From Amycolatopsis sp. 195334CR (GTDB taxonomy: Bacteria > Actinomycetota > Actinomycetes > Mycobacteriales > Pseudonocardiaceae), in NCBI RefSeq assembly GCF_017309385.1, contig NZ_JAFJMJ010000001.1:4092001-4156000 (forward strand): a stretch of DNA of 64,000 nucleotides, read 5' to 3'. Every line of letters begins with the position of its first letter. Position 1 is the first letter of the stretch. The translations under genes were made by a program, and so were the position numbers. Below are positions 50,105 through 59,451 of this stretch, one piece after another. A model generated the notes under the pieces. The model was given only the letters and a program-made list of their open reading frames with translations. It was not told the origin of the DNA and did not search any database.

Positions 50105-50695
50105 CTAGGACCTGCCGGCGAACATCCGCATCACCTCGGTCAGCACGCCGACCGGGATGCTCGGGTCGATCGCGCGCTGCACCCCGAGGCCGATGCCCAG
50201 GCTGAGCAGCGCGGTCGCGCAGTCCTCGGCGGGCATCGGCAGCTCGATGCCGTACTCCTCGGTGTGCTTGGCCAGCACCCCGGTGATGGTGTCGCGGATG
50301 GCCTTGTCGCGGATCGCCAGCTCGTCGCGCAGGCGCGGATCCCGGCGCACGTTGGTGGCGAACTCCACCTCCAGCGCGGTCCACGCCTGATCGCCGATGC
50401 TGCGCTCGGCCCAGCGCTGGAAGGCGTCGAACATCGCGTCCAGCTCGGTGACGCCGTCGAGCGAGGCGGAGAGCTGTTCGGCCTGCTCGGCGTGGATCGC
50501 GTCGAGCACGGCCAGGCACAGCTCGTCCTTGTTGCGGAAGTTCGAGTAGACCGCGCCCTTGGAGTACCCGGCCTCGTCGGCCACCTTCTCCAGTGACGTC
50601 GCGGTGTACCCCTCGCGCAGGAACAGGTCTTTCGCGCCGGCGATCAGCTGCTCGCGGGTGCGGGCCTGGCTTTCCGCGCGGGTGAGTCGGGGCAT
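50105..50695 (-). CDS. TetR-family regulator
   Basis: A 196-residue TetR protein: HTH REQLIAGAKDLFLREGYTAT, SLEKVADEAGYSKGAVYSNF and RNKDELCLAVL; the C-domain is a general TetR effector fold. It lies 36 bp downstream of the saccharopine-dehydrogenase-like gene on the same strand and may be cotranscribed with it. Ligand unknown. Confidence 0.92.
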   Translation of the reverse strand: MPRLTRAESQARTREQLIAGAKDLFLREGYTATSLEKVADEAGYSKGAVYSNFRNKDELCLAVLDAIHAEQAEQLSASLDGVTELDAMFDAFQRWAERSIGDQAWTALEVEFATNVRRDPRLRDELAIRDKAIRDTITGVLAKHTEEYGIELPMPAEDCATALLSLGIGLGVQRAIDPSIPVGVLTEVMRMFAGRS

Positions 50696-50731
50696 GCCGG
50701 TCAGCCTAAGCGGTTACCCCGACAGTCCGGG

Positions 50732-51901
50732 TCAGTTCCGCACCACCCGGAACACGATTCCCGCGTCGACCAGGCGTTTCACCAGTGCGTCGCCCATTGC
50801 CACGGCGGTGGTGAGCTGGCCGGACACCGCGGGCAGGTCGTCCAGCGCCAGGCACATCGCGGACTCACCGAGCATCTTGGCCGTCTCGTCGTACCCGGGG
50901 TCACCGCCGGCCACTTCGGTGACCACCCGGCGCCCGCCGCCGCTGCCGTGGAAGCGCACCTTGAACCACGACCGCGCCCGCTTCTCCTCGTCCGGCCCGC
51001 CACCGGGGCCGACGAGCTTGATCAGCGCCTTCCGCGCGGGCGGCAGCTGCGCCAGCGCGAACACCGCGCCCAGGCCCACGGCCCCGGCGACCACGGTCGG
51101 CAGCCGCTTGACCGACATGAACTGCCGGTAGGTGAAGTCCGGCCCGTACTCGTCCAGCTCGGCCGCCGACCGCGCGACGATCTGCGGGTCGATGGTGGTC
51201 ATCGGCACCGCCCACCGGCCGCTTTCCGCGTCGCGGTGCGGGGTTCCGACGACCGTGCGGGCGCGCCTGCCGGTCGGCCGCTCCTCGGCCCGCGCCCGCT
51301 GCTTGGCGATCTGCGTCATTTCGAACAACCGGGAGAACACGGTGATCGCGGAGGCGAAGGTGCCGCCGGAGAACGTCGCCCCGGCGCGGACGTACCCCTT
51401 CAGTTCGATTTCCGCGTCCCGCGGCAGCTTCTGCACGGTGTAGAGCGCGCCGAGGTCGTAGGGGATCGAGTCGAACCCGCACGCGTGCACCAGCCGCGCC
51501 CCGGTTTCCCGCGCGAGGCCGTCGTACCGCAGGTACATGCGGTCGACGAACTCCGGTTCGCCGGTCAGGTCGGCGTAGGCCGTGCCGTGCTCGGCGCAGG
51601 CGGCGACCAGCGGTTCGCCGTAGGTCAGGTACGGGCCGACCGTGGTGGCGACCACGCGGCTGGTCGCGGCCACCTCGGCGAGCGACGCGGCGTCGCCGAT
51701 TTCGGCGTGCAGCAACGGCATCTCCGCCCAGCGCGGGTGGATCGCGGCCAGCTTGCCGCGCACGGCCTCCAGCTTCGCGCGGTTGCGCCCCGCCAGCGCG
51801 AGGCGGAAGCCCTCCGGCGCGTGGCGGGCCAGGTACTCGGCGGTCAGCGCCCCGGTGAAACCGGTGGCGCCGAACAGGGTCACGTCGTGCCGGCGCTCCA
51901 T
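50732..51901 (-). CDS. Saccharopine dehydrogenase-like reductase (trans-acting enoyl reductase type)
   Basis: A 389-residue Rossmann protein (MERRHDVTLFGATGFTGALT; EFRLALAGRNR-like segment; VVATTVGPYLTYGEPLVAAC; HACGFDSIPYDLGALYTV). It resembles actinobacterial saccharopine-dehydrogenase-like proteins, which include trans-acting enoyl reductases of lipid/polyketide assembly. A real lysine-pathway role is unlikely. It is preceded by a TetR gene 10 bp upstream and probably cotranscribed with it. Confidence 0.85.
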   Translation of the reverse strand: MERRHDVTLFGATGFTGALTAEYLARHAPEGFRLALAGRNRAKLEAVRGKLAAIHPRWAEMPLLHAEIGDAASLAEVAATSRVVATTVGPYLTYGEPLVAACAEHGTAYADLTGEPEFVDRMYLRYDGLARETGARLVHACGFDSIPYDLGALYTVQKLPRDAEIELKGYVRAGATFSGGTFASAITVFSRLFEMTQIAKQRARAEERPTGRRARTVVGTPHRDAESGRWAVPMTTIDPQIVARSAAELDEYGPDFTYRQFMSVKRLPTVVAGAVGLGAVFALAQLPPARKALIKLVGPGGGPDEEKRARSWFKVRFHGSGGGRRVVTEVAGGDPGYDETAKMLGESAMCLALDDLPAVSGQLTTAVAMGDALVKRLVDAGIVFRVVRN

Positions 51902-51911
51902 CGGGTCCCTT

Positions 51912-52616
51912 TCAGTCGTGTTCGGACAGCAGTCGCAGGGTCCGTTCGCTGACCGCGACCGGCTGGTCGGGGTCGAGCACGATGCCCTCGGTACGCAGTG
52001 CGCCGTCGACCGCGCTCCACAGCAGTGCGGTCAGGTACTCGGTCAGGCTTTCGCGGCTCATCGTGCGGCGGTCCAACCACCACTCGGTGGCGGCCTCGAC
52101 CGCCCCGACGATGCCGTGCGCCCACACCTCGGCGCCACCGCTGTCCGCCTTCCGCGCCCGCAGTTCGTCGGTGAAGATCGTCGCGATCACCGCCGCGAGC
52201 ACCTTCTTGTCCTCGGCCACCGGATCGGCGCCGTCGCCGAGTTCGAGCCGCCGCCGCGCGCCGAGGAAGCGGAACACCTGCGGGTGCTCGTCGACCAGGC
52301 CCAGGTAGGCCGCCAGCGCCTGGCGGACGCGCTGGTGGATCGGCGCCGGTTCGGTCAGCGCGGGCTCCAGCCGTTCCCAGAGCATGCGCGAGGTGCGGTC
52401 CACGATCGCGCCGAACAGGTCGGCCTTGTCCGCGAAGTGCCGGTACAGCCGGGGTTTCGACACTCCGGCGGCCGCGGCGATCTCGGCCATGCCCGCGCGC
52501 GGGCCGTGCTCGGCCAGCGCCGCGAACGCCGCGTCGACGAACTCCGCCCGGCGAGCCACCCGATGGGCTCGCCAGCGCTCCGACCGGCCGTCGACCCGGT
52601 TGACACCCTCCGGCAT
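51912..52616 (-). CDS. TetR-family regulator
   Basis: A 234-residue TetR protein (RRAEFVDAAFAALAEHGPRA; MAEIAAAAGVSKPRLYRHFA; DKADLFGAIVDRTSRMLWER). It is divergent from an SDR gene with a 27-bp imperfect palindrome in the 58-bp gap, and heads a minus-strand group with the saccharopine-dehydrogenase-like gene. It probably regulates the SDR and itself. Confidence 0.92.
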   Translation of the reverse strand: MPEGVNRVDGRSERWRAHRVARRAEFVDAAFAALAEHGPRAGMAEIAAAAGVSKPRLYRHFADKADLFGAIVDRTSRMLWERLEPALTEPAPIHQRVRQALAAYLGLVDEHPQVFRFLGARRRLELGDGADPVAEDKKVLAAVIATIFTDELRARKADSGGAEVWAHGIVGAVEAATEWWLDRRTMSRESLTEYLTALLWSAVDGALRTEGIVLDPDQPVAVSERTLRLLSEHD

Positions 52617-52627
52617 GCCTTGGATAG

Positions 52628-52654
52628 TACTTCAGGTAACAGGTACCGGCAGTA
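52628..52654. promoter_or_regulatory. 27-bp imperfect palindrome, likely TetR operator
   Basis: The site starts TACTTCAGGTAAC and ends with GTACCGGCAGTA; 10 of 13 base pairs are symmetrical around position 52641. It lies midway between the divergent TetR (52616) and SDR (52675) starts. The plus-strand ribosome-binding site AAAAGGAG follows. Confidence 0.6.
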
Positions 52655-52674
52655 TCCCGTAAAAGGAGCACGGC

Positions 52675-53490
52675 ATGCGCCAGTTCGCGGGCAAGGTCGC
52701 GGTGATCACCGGTGCGGGCTCGGGCATCGGCCGGGCGCTCGCGCTGAACCTGGCCGCCCGCGGTGCCCGGCTCGCACTGTCCGATGTGGACAGCGCGCGG
52801 GTGGCGGACACGGTGGCGCTGTGCGAGAAAGCCGGTGCCGAAGCGCGGTCCTACGTGCTCGACGTGGCCGACCGCCAAGCCGTGCTGGCGCACGCCGACG
52901 CGGTGCGCGCCGACTTCGACCGGGTGAACCTGGTGGTGAACAACGCCGGCGTGGCGCTGATGGCGGACTTCGCCTCGATGAGCTGGGAGGACCTCGACTG
53001 GATCGTCGGGATCAACTTCTGGGGCGTGGTCCACGGCAGCAAGGCGTTCCTGCCGCACCTGATCGACTCCGGCGACGGCTACCTGGTCAACATCTCCAGC
53101 GTCTTCGGCCTGATCGCGGTGCCGACCCAGTCGGCGTACAACGCGACGAAGTTCGCCGTGCGCGGGGTGACCGAGGCGCTGCGCCAGGAAATGCGCATCG
53201 CCGGGCACCCCGTCGGCGTCAGCTGCGTGCACCCCGGCGGCATCAAGACGAACATCGCCCGTGACGCGCGCGGGGTCCCGGACGGCGACGCCGATGCGGC
53301 CGCGAAGCGGTTCGACCGCATGGCGGGCACCACCCCGGAATCGGCCGCGCGCACCATTCTCCGCGGGGTGGGGCGCGAGCAGGCGAAGATCCTGGTCGGT
53401 CCGGACGCCTACCTGCTCGACGCCATGCCCAGGGTGCTGGGCTCGGCCTACCAGCGCATCGTCAGCGCGGTGGCCAAGCGCAGCGTCTGA
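52675..53490 (+). CDS. Short-chain dehydrogenase/reductase
   Basis: A 271-residue classical SDR: VITGAGSGIGRALALNLAAR, DLVVNNAGVALM-like NNAGVA, and ISSVFGLIAVPTQSAYNATK with Ser, Tyr and Lys of the active site. The tail (GREQAKILVGPDAYLLDAMP) is typical of actinobacterial SDRs beside TetR genes. AAAAGGAG lies 10 bases before the ATG. Substrate unknown; it is probably derepressed by a lipophilic ligand of the divergent TetR. Confidence 0.9.
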   Translation: MRQFAGKVAVITGAGSGIGRALALNLAARGARLALSDVDSARVADTVALCEKAGAEARSYVLDVADRQAVLAHADAVRADFDRVNLVVNNAGVALMADFASMSWEDLDWIVGINFWGVVHGSKAFLPHLIDSGDGYLVNISSVFGLIAVPTQSAYNATKFAVRGVTEALRQEMRIAGHPVGVSCVHPGGIKTNIARDARGVPDGDADAAAKRFDRMAGTTPESAARTILRGVGREQAKILVGPDAYLLDAMPRVLGSAYQRIVSAVAKRSV

Positions 53491-53494
53491 GCGA

Positions 53495-53758
53495 TCACCT
53501 CGGGTAGTTGACCCACAGCTCCCAGCGCGGCGGGTCGCCCATCCAGAAGCAGCGGAAGGTCAGTCCCGGCTTGCTGAACTGGAGCTGCTGCCCGGCCTGC
53601 TGGCAGGACAACTCGTTGGGATGGGTGGAATCCCAGTTCGACGGGCTCATCGGCGCGTAGACCGGCGGCGCCTGCCCGGCCGACGCCACCGGTGCGGTGG
53701 CGAACAGCGCGGCCACGGCCGCCACGGCGAGACCCGTTCTGCGCAGCGTGTTCTTCAT
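53495..53758 (-). CDS. Small secreted protein
   Basis: An 87-residue preprotein. The signal peptide MKNTLRRTGLAVAAVAALFA runs to a probable cleavage at ASA near residue 27, leaving a 60-residue mature protein with two cysteines (ELSCQQAG, TFRCFWMG) that could form a disulfide, and a Trp-rich end (PPRWELWVNYPR). No family recognised. The ATG is preceded by a GGGGGT stretch. It ends 4 bp from the SDR stop, convergent. Confidence 0.7.
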   Translation of the reverse strand: MKNTLRRTGLAVAAVAALFATAPVASAGQAPPVYAPMSPSNWDSTHPNELSCQQAGQQLQFSKPGLTFRCFWMGDPPRWELWVNYPR

Positions 53759-53896
53759 CTTCTTTACCCCCAGTCGGTTGAATGGCCGAAAATAGCCGGT
53801 TCGTCCCGAACCGGCCACCGGTTTGCCGGAACGCGGGCTTGTCCGCGCTCGCCGCCGCGTGCTGGAGTTGAGGTGTCGTCCAGGCAGTCGGGAAAC

Positions 53897-53907
53897 TGAT
53901 CGGATCA
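53897..53907. promoter_or_regulatory. ATCGGAT-core palindrome 1 (6-deoxysugar regulon)
   Basis: TGATCGGATCA is a perfect 11-base odd palindrome, 64 bp upstream of the next one (start to start). It shares the core ATCGGAT with 53961-53971 and, with one change, with 61280-61290. It may be the distal site for the FadR-type regulator. Confidence 0.5.
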
Positions 53908-53960
53908 ATCTGCGGCTTTGTCTGCTCCTCCTCTAGATCTGACCCATCGTGGTGCGGTAT

Positions 53961-53971
53961 ACATCGGATGT
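53961..53971. promoter_or_regulatory. ATCGGAT-core palindrome 2 upstream of the fucose-type operon
   Basis: ACATCGGATGT is a perfect 11-base palindrome 21 bp upstream of the GTG at 53993. The site 61280-61290 in the regulator/mutarotase divergent region differs from it at one position. It is the likely operator of the GntR/FadR-type protein encoded at 60564-61256. Confidence 0.62.
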
Positions 53972-53992
53972 CTGCTCGAGGAAGGAAGACCT

Positions 53993-54847
53993 GTGCAGCT
54001 GCTGCGCCTCGGTGATCCCGGTGCCGAACGGCCCTTTGTCCGCTCGGCCGGAGGAGTTCTGTACGACCTCAGCCCGCTCACCGCCGACATCGACGGCGCC
54101 TTCCTGGCGGCGGACGGCCTTTCCCGGGCCCGTGCCGCGGTCGAAGCGGGTGAGCTGCCTTCGGCGAGCGAGTCCGGTCAGCGCGTCGGCCCGCCGATCG
54201 CGCGGCCCGGCAAGGTGGTCTGCGTCGGGCTGAACTACCGGCGCCACGCCGAGGAGACCGGCGCGCCGATCCCGGACGAACCGGTCCTGTTCATGAAGGC
54301 ACCCGACGTGGTGGTCGGACCACACGACCCCGTGCTCGTCCCGCGCGGGTCCACGGCCACCGACTGGGAGGTCGAACTGGGCGTGGTGATCGGGAAGACC
54401 GCCCGCTACCTGGACCGCCCGGACGACGCCCTCGCGCACGTGGCCGGGTACGTGATTTCCCACGACGTAACGGAACGCGCCTACCAGTTCGAGCGCGGGG
54501 GCACCTGGGACAAGGGCAAGTCGTGCGAGAACTTCAACCCGCTCGGACCGTGGCTGGTGCCCGCCGAGGACGTCGGCGACCCGCAGGACCTCGCGCTCTC
54601 GCTGACCGTCAACGGCGTGGTGCGCCAGCAGTCCACCACCAAGGACATGATCTTCACGGTGGCCGAAGTGGTGCACTACCTCAGCCAGTTCATGGTGCTG
54701 CGGCCCGGCGACCTGATCAACACCGGCACGCCGGAGGGTGTCGCGCTCGGCCGGCCCGAACCCAAGCCGTACCTGCGGGCCGGGGACGTGGTGGAACTGG
54801 AGATCGCCGGGCTCGGCACCCAGCGACAGCGCGTGGAGCAGGCCTGA
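53993..54847 (+). CDS. Fumarylacetoacetate hydrolase-family protein (2,4-diketo-3-deoxy-L-fuconate hydrolase candidate)
   Basis: A 284-residue FAH-family hydrolase: [20 protein letters not shown], metal ligands in [17 protein letters not shown] and [14 protein letters not shown], and [21 protein letters not shown] enzymes cleave carbon-carbon bonds of acylpyruvates. The next genes encode a fuconate-type dehydratase and an SDR, so the likely reaction is the last step of non-phosphorylating L-fucose breakdown, giving pyruvate and lactate (inference). GTG start; AAGGAAG lies 6 bases upstream. TGATG joins it to the dehydratase. Confidence 0.85.
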   Translation: MQLLRLGDPGAERPFVRSAGGVLYDLSPLTADIDGAFLAADGLSRARAAVEAGELPSASESGQRVGPPIARPGKVVCVGLNYRRHAEETGAPIPDEPVLFMKAPDVVVGPHDPVLVPRGSTATDWEVELGVVIGKTARYLDRPDDALAHVAGYVISHDVTERAYQFERGGTWDKGKSCENFNPLGPWLVPAEDVGDPQDLALSLTVNGVVRQQSTTKDMIFTVAEVVHYLSQFMVLRPGDLINTGTPEGVALGRPEPKPYLRAGDVVELEIAGLGTQRQRVEQA

Positions 54848-56145
54848 TGGCGCGCATCACCGGGATGGAAGTGCTGGACGTGCGGTTCCCGACCTCGCGG
54901 GAGCTGGACGGCTCGGACGCGATGAACCCGGATCCGGACTATTCGGCGGCCTACGTGGTGCTGCACACCGACGGCGGCCCCGACGGCTACGGCCTGACCT
55001 TCACCATCGGCCGCGGCAACGACGTGCAGGCGGCGGCGATCCAGTCGCTCGAAGGGCACGTGGTCGGCAAGGCGGTGCCCGAGACCGCGAGCGAGCTGGC
55101 CGCGCTGTCCGCCGCGCTGGTCGGGGATTCGCAGCTGCGGTGGCTCGGCCCGGAGAAGGGCGTGGCGCACATGGCGCTCGGCGCGGTGGTCAACGCCGCG
55201 TGGGACCTGGCTTCCCGGCGCGCGGGCTGTCCACTGTGGAGGTTCCTGGCGGAGATGAGCCCGGAGGAGATCGCCGGGCTCGTCGACTACCGGTACCTCA
55301 CCGACGCGCTCACCGAGCAGGAGGCGCTGGACCTCCTGCGGGCCGCCGAACCGGGCCGGGCGCAGCGCACGGAACACCTGCTGGCCAACGGGTACCGCGC
55401 CTACACCACCTCACCGGGCTGGCTCGGTTACTCCGACGCGAAGCTCGTCCGGCTGGCCAGGCAGGCGGTGGACGACGGCTTCGACATGATCAAGCTGAAG
55501 GTCGGCGGTGATCTCGAGGACGACATCCGGCGGATGAAGCTGGCCAGGGAGGCGGTCGGCGACGGAGTCCGCATCGCGGTGGACGCCAACCAGCGGTGGG
55601 ACGTCGACGCCGCGGTCCGCTGGATGGGCGCGCTGGCCCCGTTCGACCCGTACTGGATCGAGGAACCCACCTCCCCGGACGACATCCTCGGGCACCAGGC
55701 GATCGCCGAGCGCATCGCGCCGATCCGGGTGGCCACCGGTGAGCACGTGCAGAACCGCGTGGTGTTCAAGCAACTGCTGCAGGCCGGCGCGATCTCGGTG
55801 CTGCAGCTGGACGCCAGCCGGGTCGGCGGGGTCAACGAGAACGTGGCGATCCTGTTGCTGGCGGCCAAGTTCGGCGTGCCGGTCTGCCCGCACGCCGGCG
55901 GGGTCGGGCTGTGCGAGCTGGTCCGGCACCTGGCCATGTTCGACTTCGTGGCGGTGTCGGGCACCGAGACCGACCGGTCCATCGAATGGGTCGACCACCT
56001 CCACGAGCACTTCACCGATCCGGCCCGGGTGCGTGCGGGTCGCTACCTGGCGCCGGTGGAGCCGGGCTTCTCGGCCCGGATGCACGACGCCACCCTGCGG
56101 CGATTCCGCTTCCCGGACGGTCCCGAATGGACGGAGAACCGATGA
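54847..56145 (+). CDS. fucD: L-fuconate dehydratase (enolase superfamily)
   Basis: A 432-residue enolase-superfamily dehydratase. [20 protein letters not shown] at the N-terminus is characteristic of L-fuconate dehydratases. The active site is complete: K216-L-K218 (IKLKVGG), metal ligands D246 (DANQRW), E272 (EEPTSPDD) and E299 (GEHVQNR), and H349 (CPHAGG). It removes water from L-fuconate to 2-keto-3-deoxy-L-fuconate. Length and motifs match the known enzyme; rhamnonate or galactonate dehydratases are more distant alternatives. The ATGA overlap with the SDR indicates one operon. Confidence 0.9.
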   Translation: MARITGMEVLDVRFPTSRELDGSDAMNPDPDYSAAYVVLHTDGGPDGYGLTFTIGRGNDVQAAAIQSLEGHVVGKAVPETASELAALSAALVGDSQLRWLGPEKGVAHMALGAVVNAAWDLASRRAGCPLWRFLAEMSPEEIAGLVDYRYLTDALTEQEALDLLRAAEPGRAQRTEHLLANGYRAYTTSPGWLGYSDAKLVRLARQAVDDGFDMIKLKVGGDLEDDIRRMKLAREAVGDGVRIAVDANQRWDVDAAVRWMGALAPFDPYWIEEPTSPDDILGHQAIAERIAPIRVATGEHVQNRVVFKQLLQAGAISVLQLDASRVGGVNENVAILLLAAKFGVPVCPHAGGVGLCELVRHLAMFDFVAVSGTETDRSIEWVDHLHEHFTDPARVRAGRYLAPVEPGFSARMHDATLRRFRFPDGPEWTENR

Positions 56146-56882
56146 CTGAGTTCGACGGGCGCGTCGCCGTGGTGACCGGTGGCGCGTCGGGCATCGGCGC
56201 GGCGGCCGCCGCCCTGCTGGCTTCGCGCGGGGCGAAGGTCGCCGTGCTCGACCTGAACCCCGGCAGCGACGGTTTCCGGTGCGACGTCAGCGATGACGCG
56301 CAGGTGCGGTCCGCGATCGAGGCGGTCGCCGAGCGCTACGGCGGCATCGACGTGCTGGTCAACAACGCCGGGATCGGCGCGCAGGGCGACGTCGCGGCCA
56401 ACGAAGACGAGGAATGGCACCGGGTGCTCGACGTCAACGTGGTCGGCATGGCCAGGGTGAGCCGCGCCGCGCTGCCGCACCTGCGCCGGTCCGACGCCGC
56501 GGCCATCGTCAACACCTGCTCGATCGCCGCCTGGCAGGGCCTGCCCAACCGCGCGCTGTACTCGGCGAGCAAGGGCGCGGTGCTGGCGCTGACCCTGGCG
56601 ATGGCCACCGACCACCTGCCGGACCGGATCCGGGTCAACTGCGTGTGCCCCGGCACGGCCGACACCCCCTGGGTGGGCAGGCTGCTGGACGCGGCGGCGG
56701 ATCCGGCGGCCGAACGCGCCGCGCTCGCCGCGCGCCAGCCGATGGGCAGGCTGGTCACCGCCGACGAGGTCGCGCACGCCATCGCCTACCTGGCCGGCCC
56801 GGCGGCGGCCTCGACCACCGGCACGGCGCTGGCCGTGGACGGCGGCATGTACGGACTCCGGCCCCGCGGGCCGGTCAACTGA
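56142..56882 (+). CDS. SDR, probable 2-keto-3-deoxy-L-fuconate dehydrogenase
   Basis: A 246-residue [23 protein letters not shown] near the start, NNAGIGAQG, and [20 protein letters not shown] with the catalytic Ser, Tyr and Lys. The end ([20 protein letters not shown]) is standard. Between fuconate dehydratase and the importer, it fits the 4-dehydrogenase that makes 2,4-diketo-3-deoxy-fuconate for the FAH enzyme. Confidence 0.88.
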   Translation: MTEFDGRVAVVTGGASGIGAAAAALLASRGAKVAVLDLNPGSDGFRCDVSDDAQVRSAIEAVAERYGGIDVLVNNAGIGAQGDVAANEDEEWHRVLDVNVVGMARVSRAALPHLRRSDAAAIVNTCSIAAWQGLPNRALYSASKGAVLALTLAMATDHLPDRIRVNCVCPGTADTPWVGRLLDAAADPAAERAALAARQPMGRLVTADEVAHAIAYLAGPAAASTTGTALAVDGGMYGLRPRGPVN

Positions 56883-56914
56883 CTTTCGTTCGCCTGCCCA
56901 TCAAGGAGGATGCG

Positions 56915-57952
56915 GTGTCGAAGAACCTGATCAGGGCGGCGGTCGCGGTGCTCTTGCTCACCGCGACCGCCTGCGGCTCCACAAAGGACAGTGCCGCGCC
57001 GGCGGCGGGCGGCGGCGGGCAGGGCGGCCCGGTCGGCGCCACGGTGCCGCTGCTGACCTCCCCGTTCTGGCAGGCCTACAACAACTACGTGCCGCAGATG
57101 GCCACCAGCGAGGGCGTCGAAGCGCTGCCGACGGTCAACGCCAACAGCGACCCGACCAAGCTGATCACCGACCTGAACAACCTGCTCAACCAGGGCGTCA
57201 AGGGGCTGGTGGTGACCCCGCTCGACTCCGCGGCCGTGGTCGCCGGGCTGGAGCAGGCCGAGCGCAAGGGTGTGCCGGTGGTCGCGGTGGACGTGGCGCC
57301 CGAGGGCGGCAAGGTGGCCATCGTGGTCCGCGCGGACAACAAGGCCTACGGCGTCAAGGCGTGCGAGCACATCGGCGGCAAGGTCAGCCAGGGCAAGGTC
57401 GTCCAGATCATGGGTGATCTCGCCTCGGTGAACGGGCGCGAGCGGTCGGAAGCCTTCCGCGACTGCGTGAAGACCAAGTTCCCGGCGCTGCAGGTGCTCG
57501 AGGTCCCGGCGGAGTGGAAGGCGGACAAGGCGGCGTCCGGCCTGGAGGGTGTGCTCACCTCGAACCCCGACGTCAAGGCGGTGTACATGCAGGCGGGCGG
57601 GACCTACCTGGCGCCGACCGTGCAGGCGTTGCAGCGCAAGAACCTCTTCTTCCCGGTGGGCGACCCGAAGCACGTGGTGCTGGTCAGCAACGACGGCATC
57701 CCGCAGGAGCTGGAAGCGATCCGCAAGGGCGAGCTGGACGCCACGGTCTCCCAGCCCGCCGACGACTACGCCAGGTACGGCCTGCACTACATCAAGCGGG
57801 CGATGGCCGGTGAGGTGTTCAAACCGGGCCCGACCGACCACGGCAGCACCATCGTGGAGACCCGGCCCGGCATCCTGGAGGACCAGCTGCCCGCGCCCGT
57901 GGTGACCAAGGACAACGTGGACGACCAGGGCCTGTGGGGCAACCAGCTGTGA
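56915..57952 (+). CDS. Sugar ABC transporter substrate-binding lipoprotein (RbsB type)
   Basis: A 345-residue periplasmic-binding-type protein. Lipobox TATAC near residue 19 (VLLLTATACGS) marks a lipoprotein. VGATVPLLTSPFWQAYNNYV, NQGVKGLVVTPLDSAAVVAG and ISNDGIPQELEAI-like sequence place it with ribose-type binding proteins. AAGGAGG is 7 bases before the GTG. GTGA couples it to the ATPase. Operon context suggests L-fucose or a similar 6-deoxyhexose. Confidence 0.9.
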   Translation: MSKNLIRAAVAVLLLTATACGSTKDSAAPAAGGGGQGGPVGATVPLLTSPFWQAYNNYVPQMATSEGVEALPTVNANSDPTKLITDLNNLLNQGVKGLVVTPLDSAAVVAGLEQAERKGVPVVAVDVAPEGGKVAIVVRADNKAYGVKACEHIGGKVSQGKVVQIMGDLASVNGRERSEAFRDCVKTKFPALQVLEVPAEWKADKAASGLEGVLTSNPDVKAVYMQAGGTYLAPTVQALQRKNLFFPVGDPKHVVLVSNDGIPQELEAIRKGELDATVSQPADDYARYGLHYIKRAMAGEVFKPGPTDHGSTIVETRPGILEDQLPAPVVTKDNVDDQGLWGNQL

Positions 57953-59451
57953 GCGCACCGGTCGCGAGCGTGCTGGGCGTCGGCAAGCGGTACGGGCCGA
58001 CGGTCGCGCTGCACGACGTCAGCCTGACCGTGCGGCCGGGCGAGTCGCACGCGCTGGTCGGCCGCAACGGGGCGGGCAAGTCCACCCTGGTCTCCATCCT
58101 CACCGGACTGTCCAAACCGGACACCGGCGCGGTGGGGTTCGGTGGCGAACCGGCGCCGCCGGTGGCCGACCGCGAGGCGTGGCGGGCGCGGGTCGCCTGC
58201 GTGTACCAGCACTCCACGGTCATCCCGCACCTGACCGTGGCGGAGAACCTGTTCCTCAACCGCCAGCCCACCGGCCGGTTCGTGATCAGCTGGGCGAAAC
58301 TGCGGCGGCAGGCGGCGGAACTGCTGGAGTCGTGGCGGGTCTCGGTCGACCCGGACCTGACGGCGGGCGAACTTTCGGTGGAGGACCGCCAGCTGGTGGA
58401 GATCGCCCGTGCCTTGTCCTACGGCGCCCGGTTCATCGTGCTCGACGAGCCGACCGCGCAACTGGACAGCCAGGCGATCGACCGGTTGTTCGTGCGCATG
58501 CGCGAGTTGCAGGACGGCGGGGTGACCTTCCTGTACATCTCGCACCACCTGCAGGAGGTGCACGAGGTCTGCCAGGCGGTGACCGTGCTGCGCGACGCGC
58601 GGCACGTGCTCACCGCCCCGGTCGACCGGCTCAGCCGCGCCGAGCTGATCGACGCGATGACCGGTGAGGAGGGCGGCCTCTCGGTCGCCGACGGTGCCGC
58701 CCGCGACCCGTTGCCCGAGGGAACCGCGCTCGCGCTGGAGGTCGACGGCCTGTCCGGGGACTCGTTCGAGGACGTGTCCTTCGGCCTGCGCCGCGGGGAG
58801 GTGCTCGGCCTGGCCGGGAGCAACGCCAGCGGCAAGCACCAGGTCGCCGAGACCGTCTACGGCCTGCGTGCCCCGGCCGCCGGTTCGGTGCGGGTGGCCG
58901 GAAAACCGCTGCCTGCCGGGGACGTCGCCGCCGCGCTCGCCGCCGGGATCGGTTGTGTGCCAAGGGATCGGCACCACCAGGGGCTGGTGCTCGGGTTGTC
59001 CGTCGCGGACAACGCCACGATGACCGTGCTCGACCGGCTCGGCCGCGCGGGCACCGCACCACCCGCCGTGCGCCGGACCGCCACCGAGAAGTCCATTGTG
59101 GACTACAGGGTGGTGGCGGCCGGGCCGGACCAGCCGGTGGCCGACCTGTCCGGTGGCAACCAGCAGAAGGTGGTGCTGGCCAGGGCGATGGCCACCGATC
59201 CGGCGGTGCTGGTGCTGATCAACCCGACCGCCGGGGTGGACGTGAAGTCGAAGGAGGCGCTGCTCGCGGTGGTCGACCGGGTGCGCGCCGACGGCAAGGC
59301 GGTGCTGATCGTCAGCGACGAGCTCGACGACCTGCGGCCGAGCGACCGGGTGCTGGTGCTGCGGGCCGGGCGGCTGGTCGCCGAGCACCAGGCGGGCTGG
59401 TCCGACGGCGAACTGGTGGCCGACATCGAAGGGGTGCAACGCGATGACTGA
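57949..59451 (+). CDS. Sugar ABC transporter ATPase (RbsA type, two domains)
   Basis: A 500-residue double ATPase. Domain 1 has Walker A GRNGAGKST and a helical LSVEDRQLVEIARAL motif in place of LSGGQ. Domain 2 has a degenerate Walker A (GSNASGKHQ) but a good signature LSGGNQQKVVLARAM. One strong and one weak site is normal for RbsA-type proteins. The GTG start overlaps the binding-protein stop; the end overlaps the permease start by 8 bp. Confidence 0.93.
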   Translation: MSAPVASVLGVGKRYGPTVALHDVSLTVRPGESHALVGRNGAGKSTLVSILTGLSKPDTGAVGFGGEPAPPVADREAWRARVACVYQHSTVIPHLTVAENLFLNRQPTGRFVISWAKLRRQAAELLESWRVSVDPDLTAGELSVEDRQLVEIARALSYGARFIVLDEPTAQLDSQAIDRLFVRMRELQDGGVTFLYISHHLQEVHEVCQAVTVLRDARHVLTAPVDRLSRAELIDAMTGEEGGLSVADGAARDPLPEGTALALEVDGLSGDSFEDVSFGLRRGEVLGLAGSNASGKHQVAETVYGLRAPAAGSVRVAGKPLPAGDVAAALAAGIGCVPRDRHHQGLVLGLSVADNATMTVLDRLGRAGTAPPAVRRTATEKSIVDYRVVAAGPDQPVADLSGGNQQKVVLARAMATDPAVLVLINPTAGVDVKSKEALLAVVDRVRADGKAVLIVSDELDDLRPSDRVLVLRAGRLVAEHQAGWSDGELVADIEGVQRDD

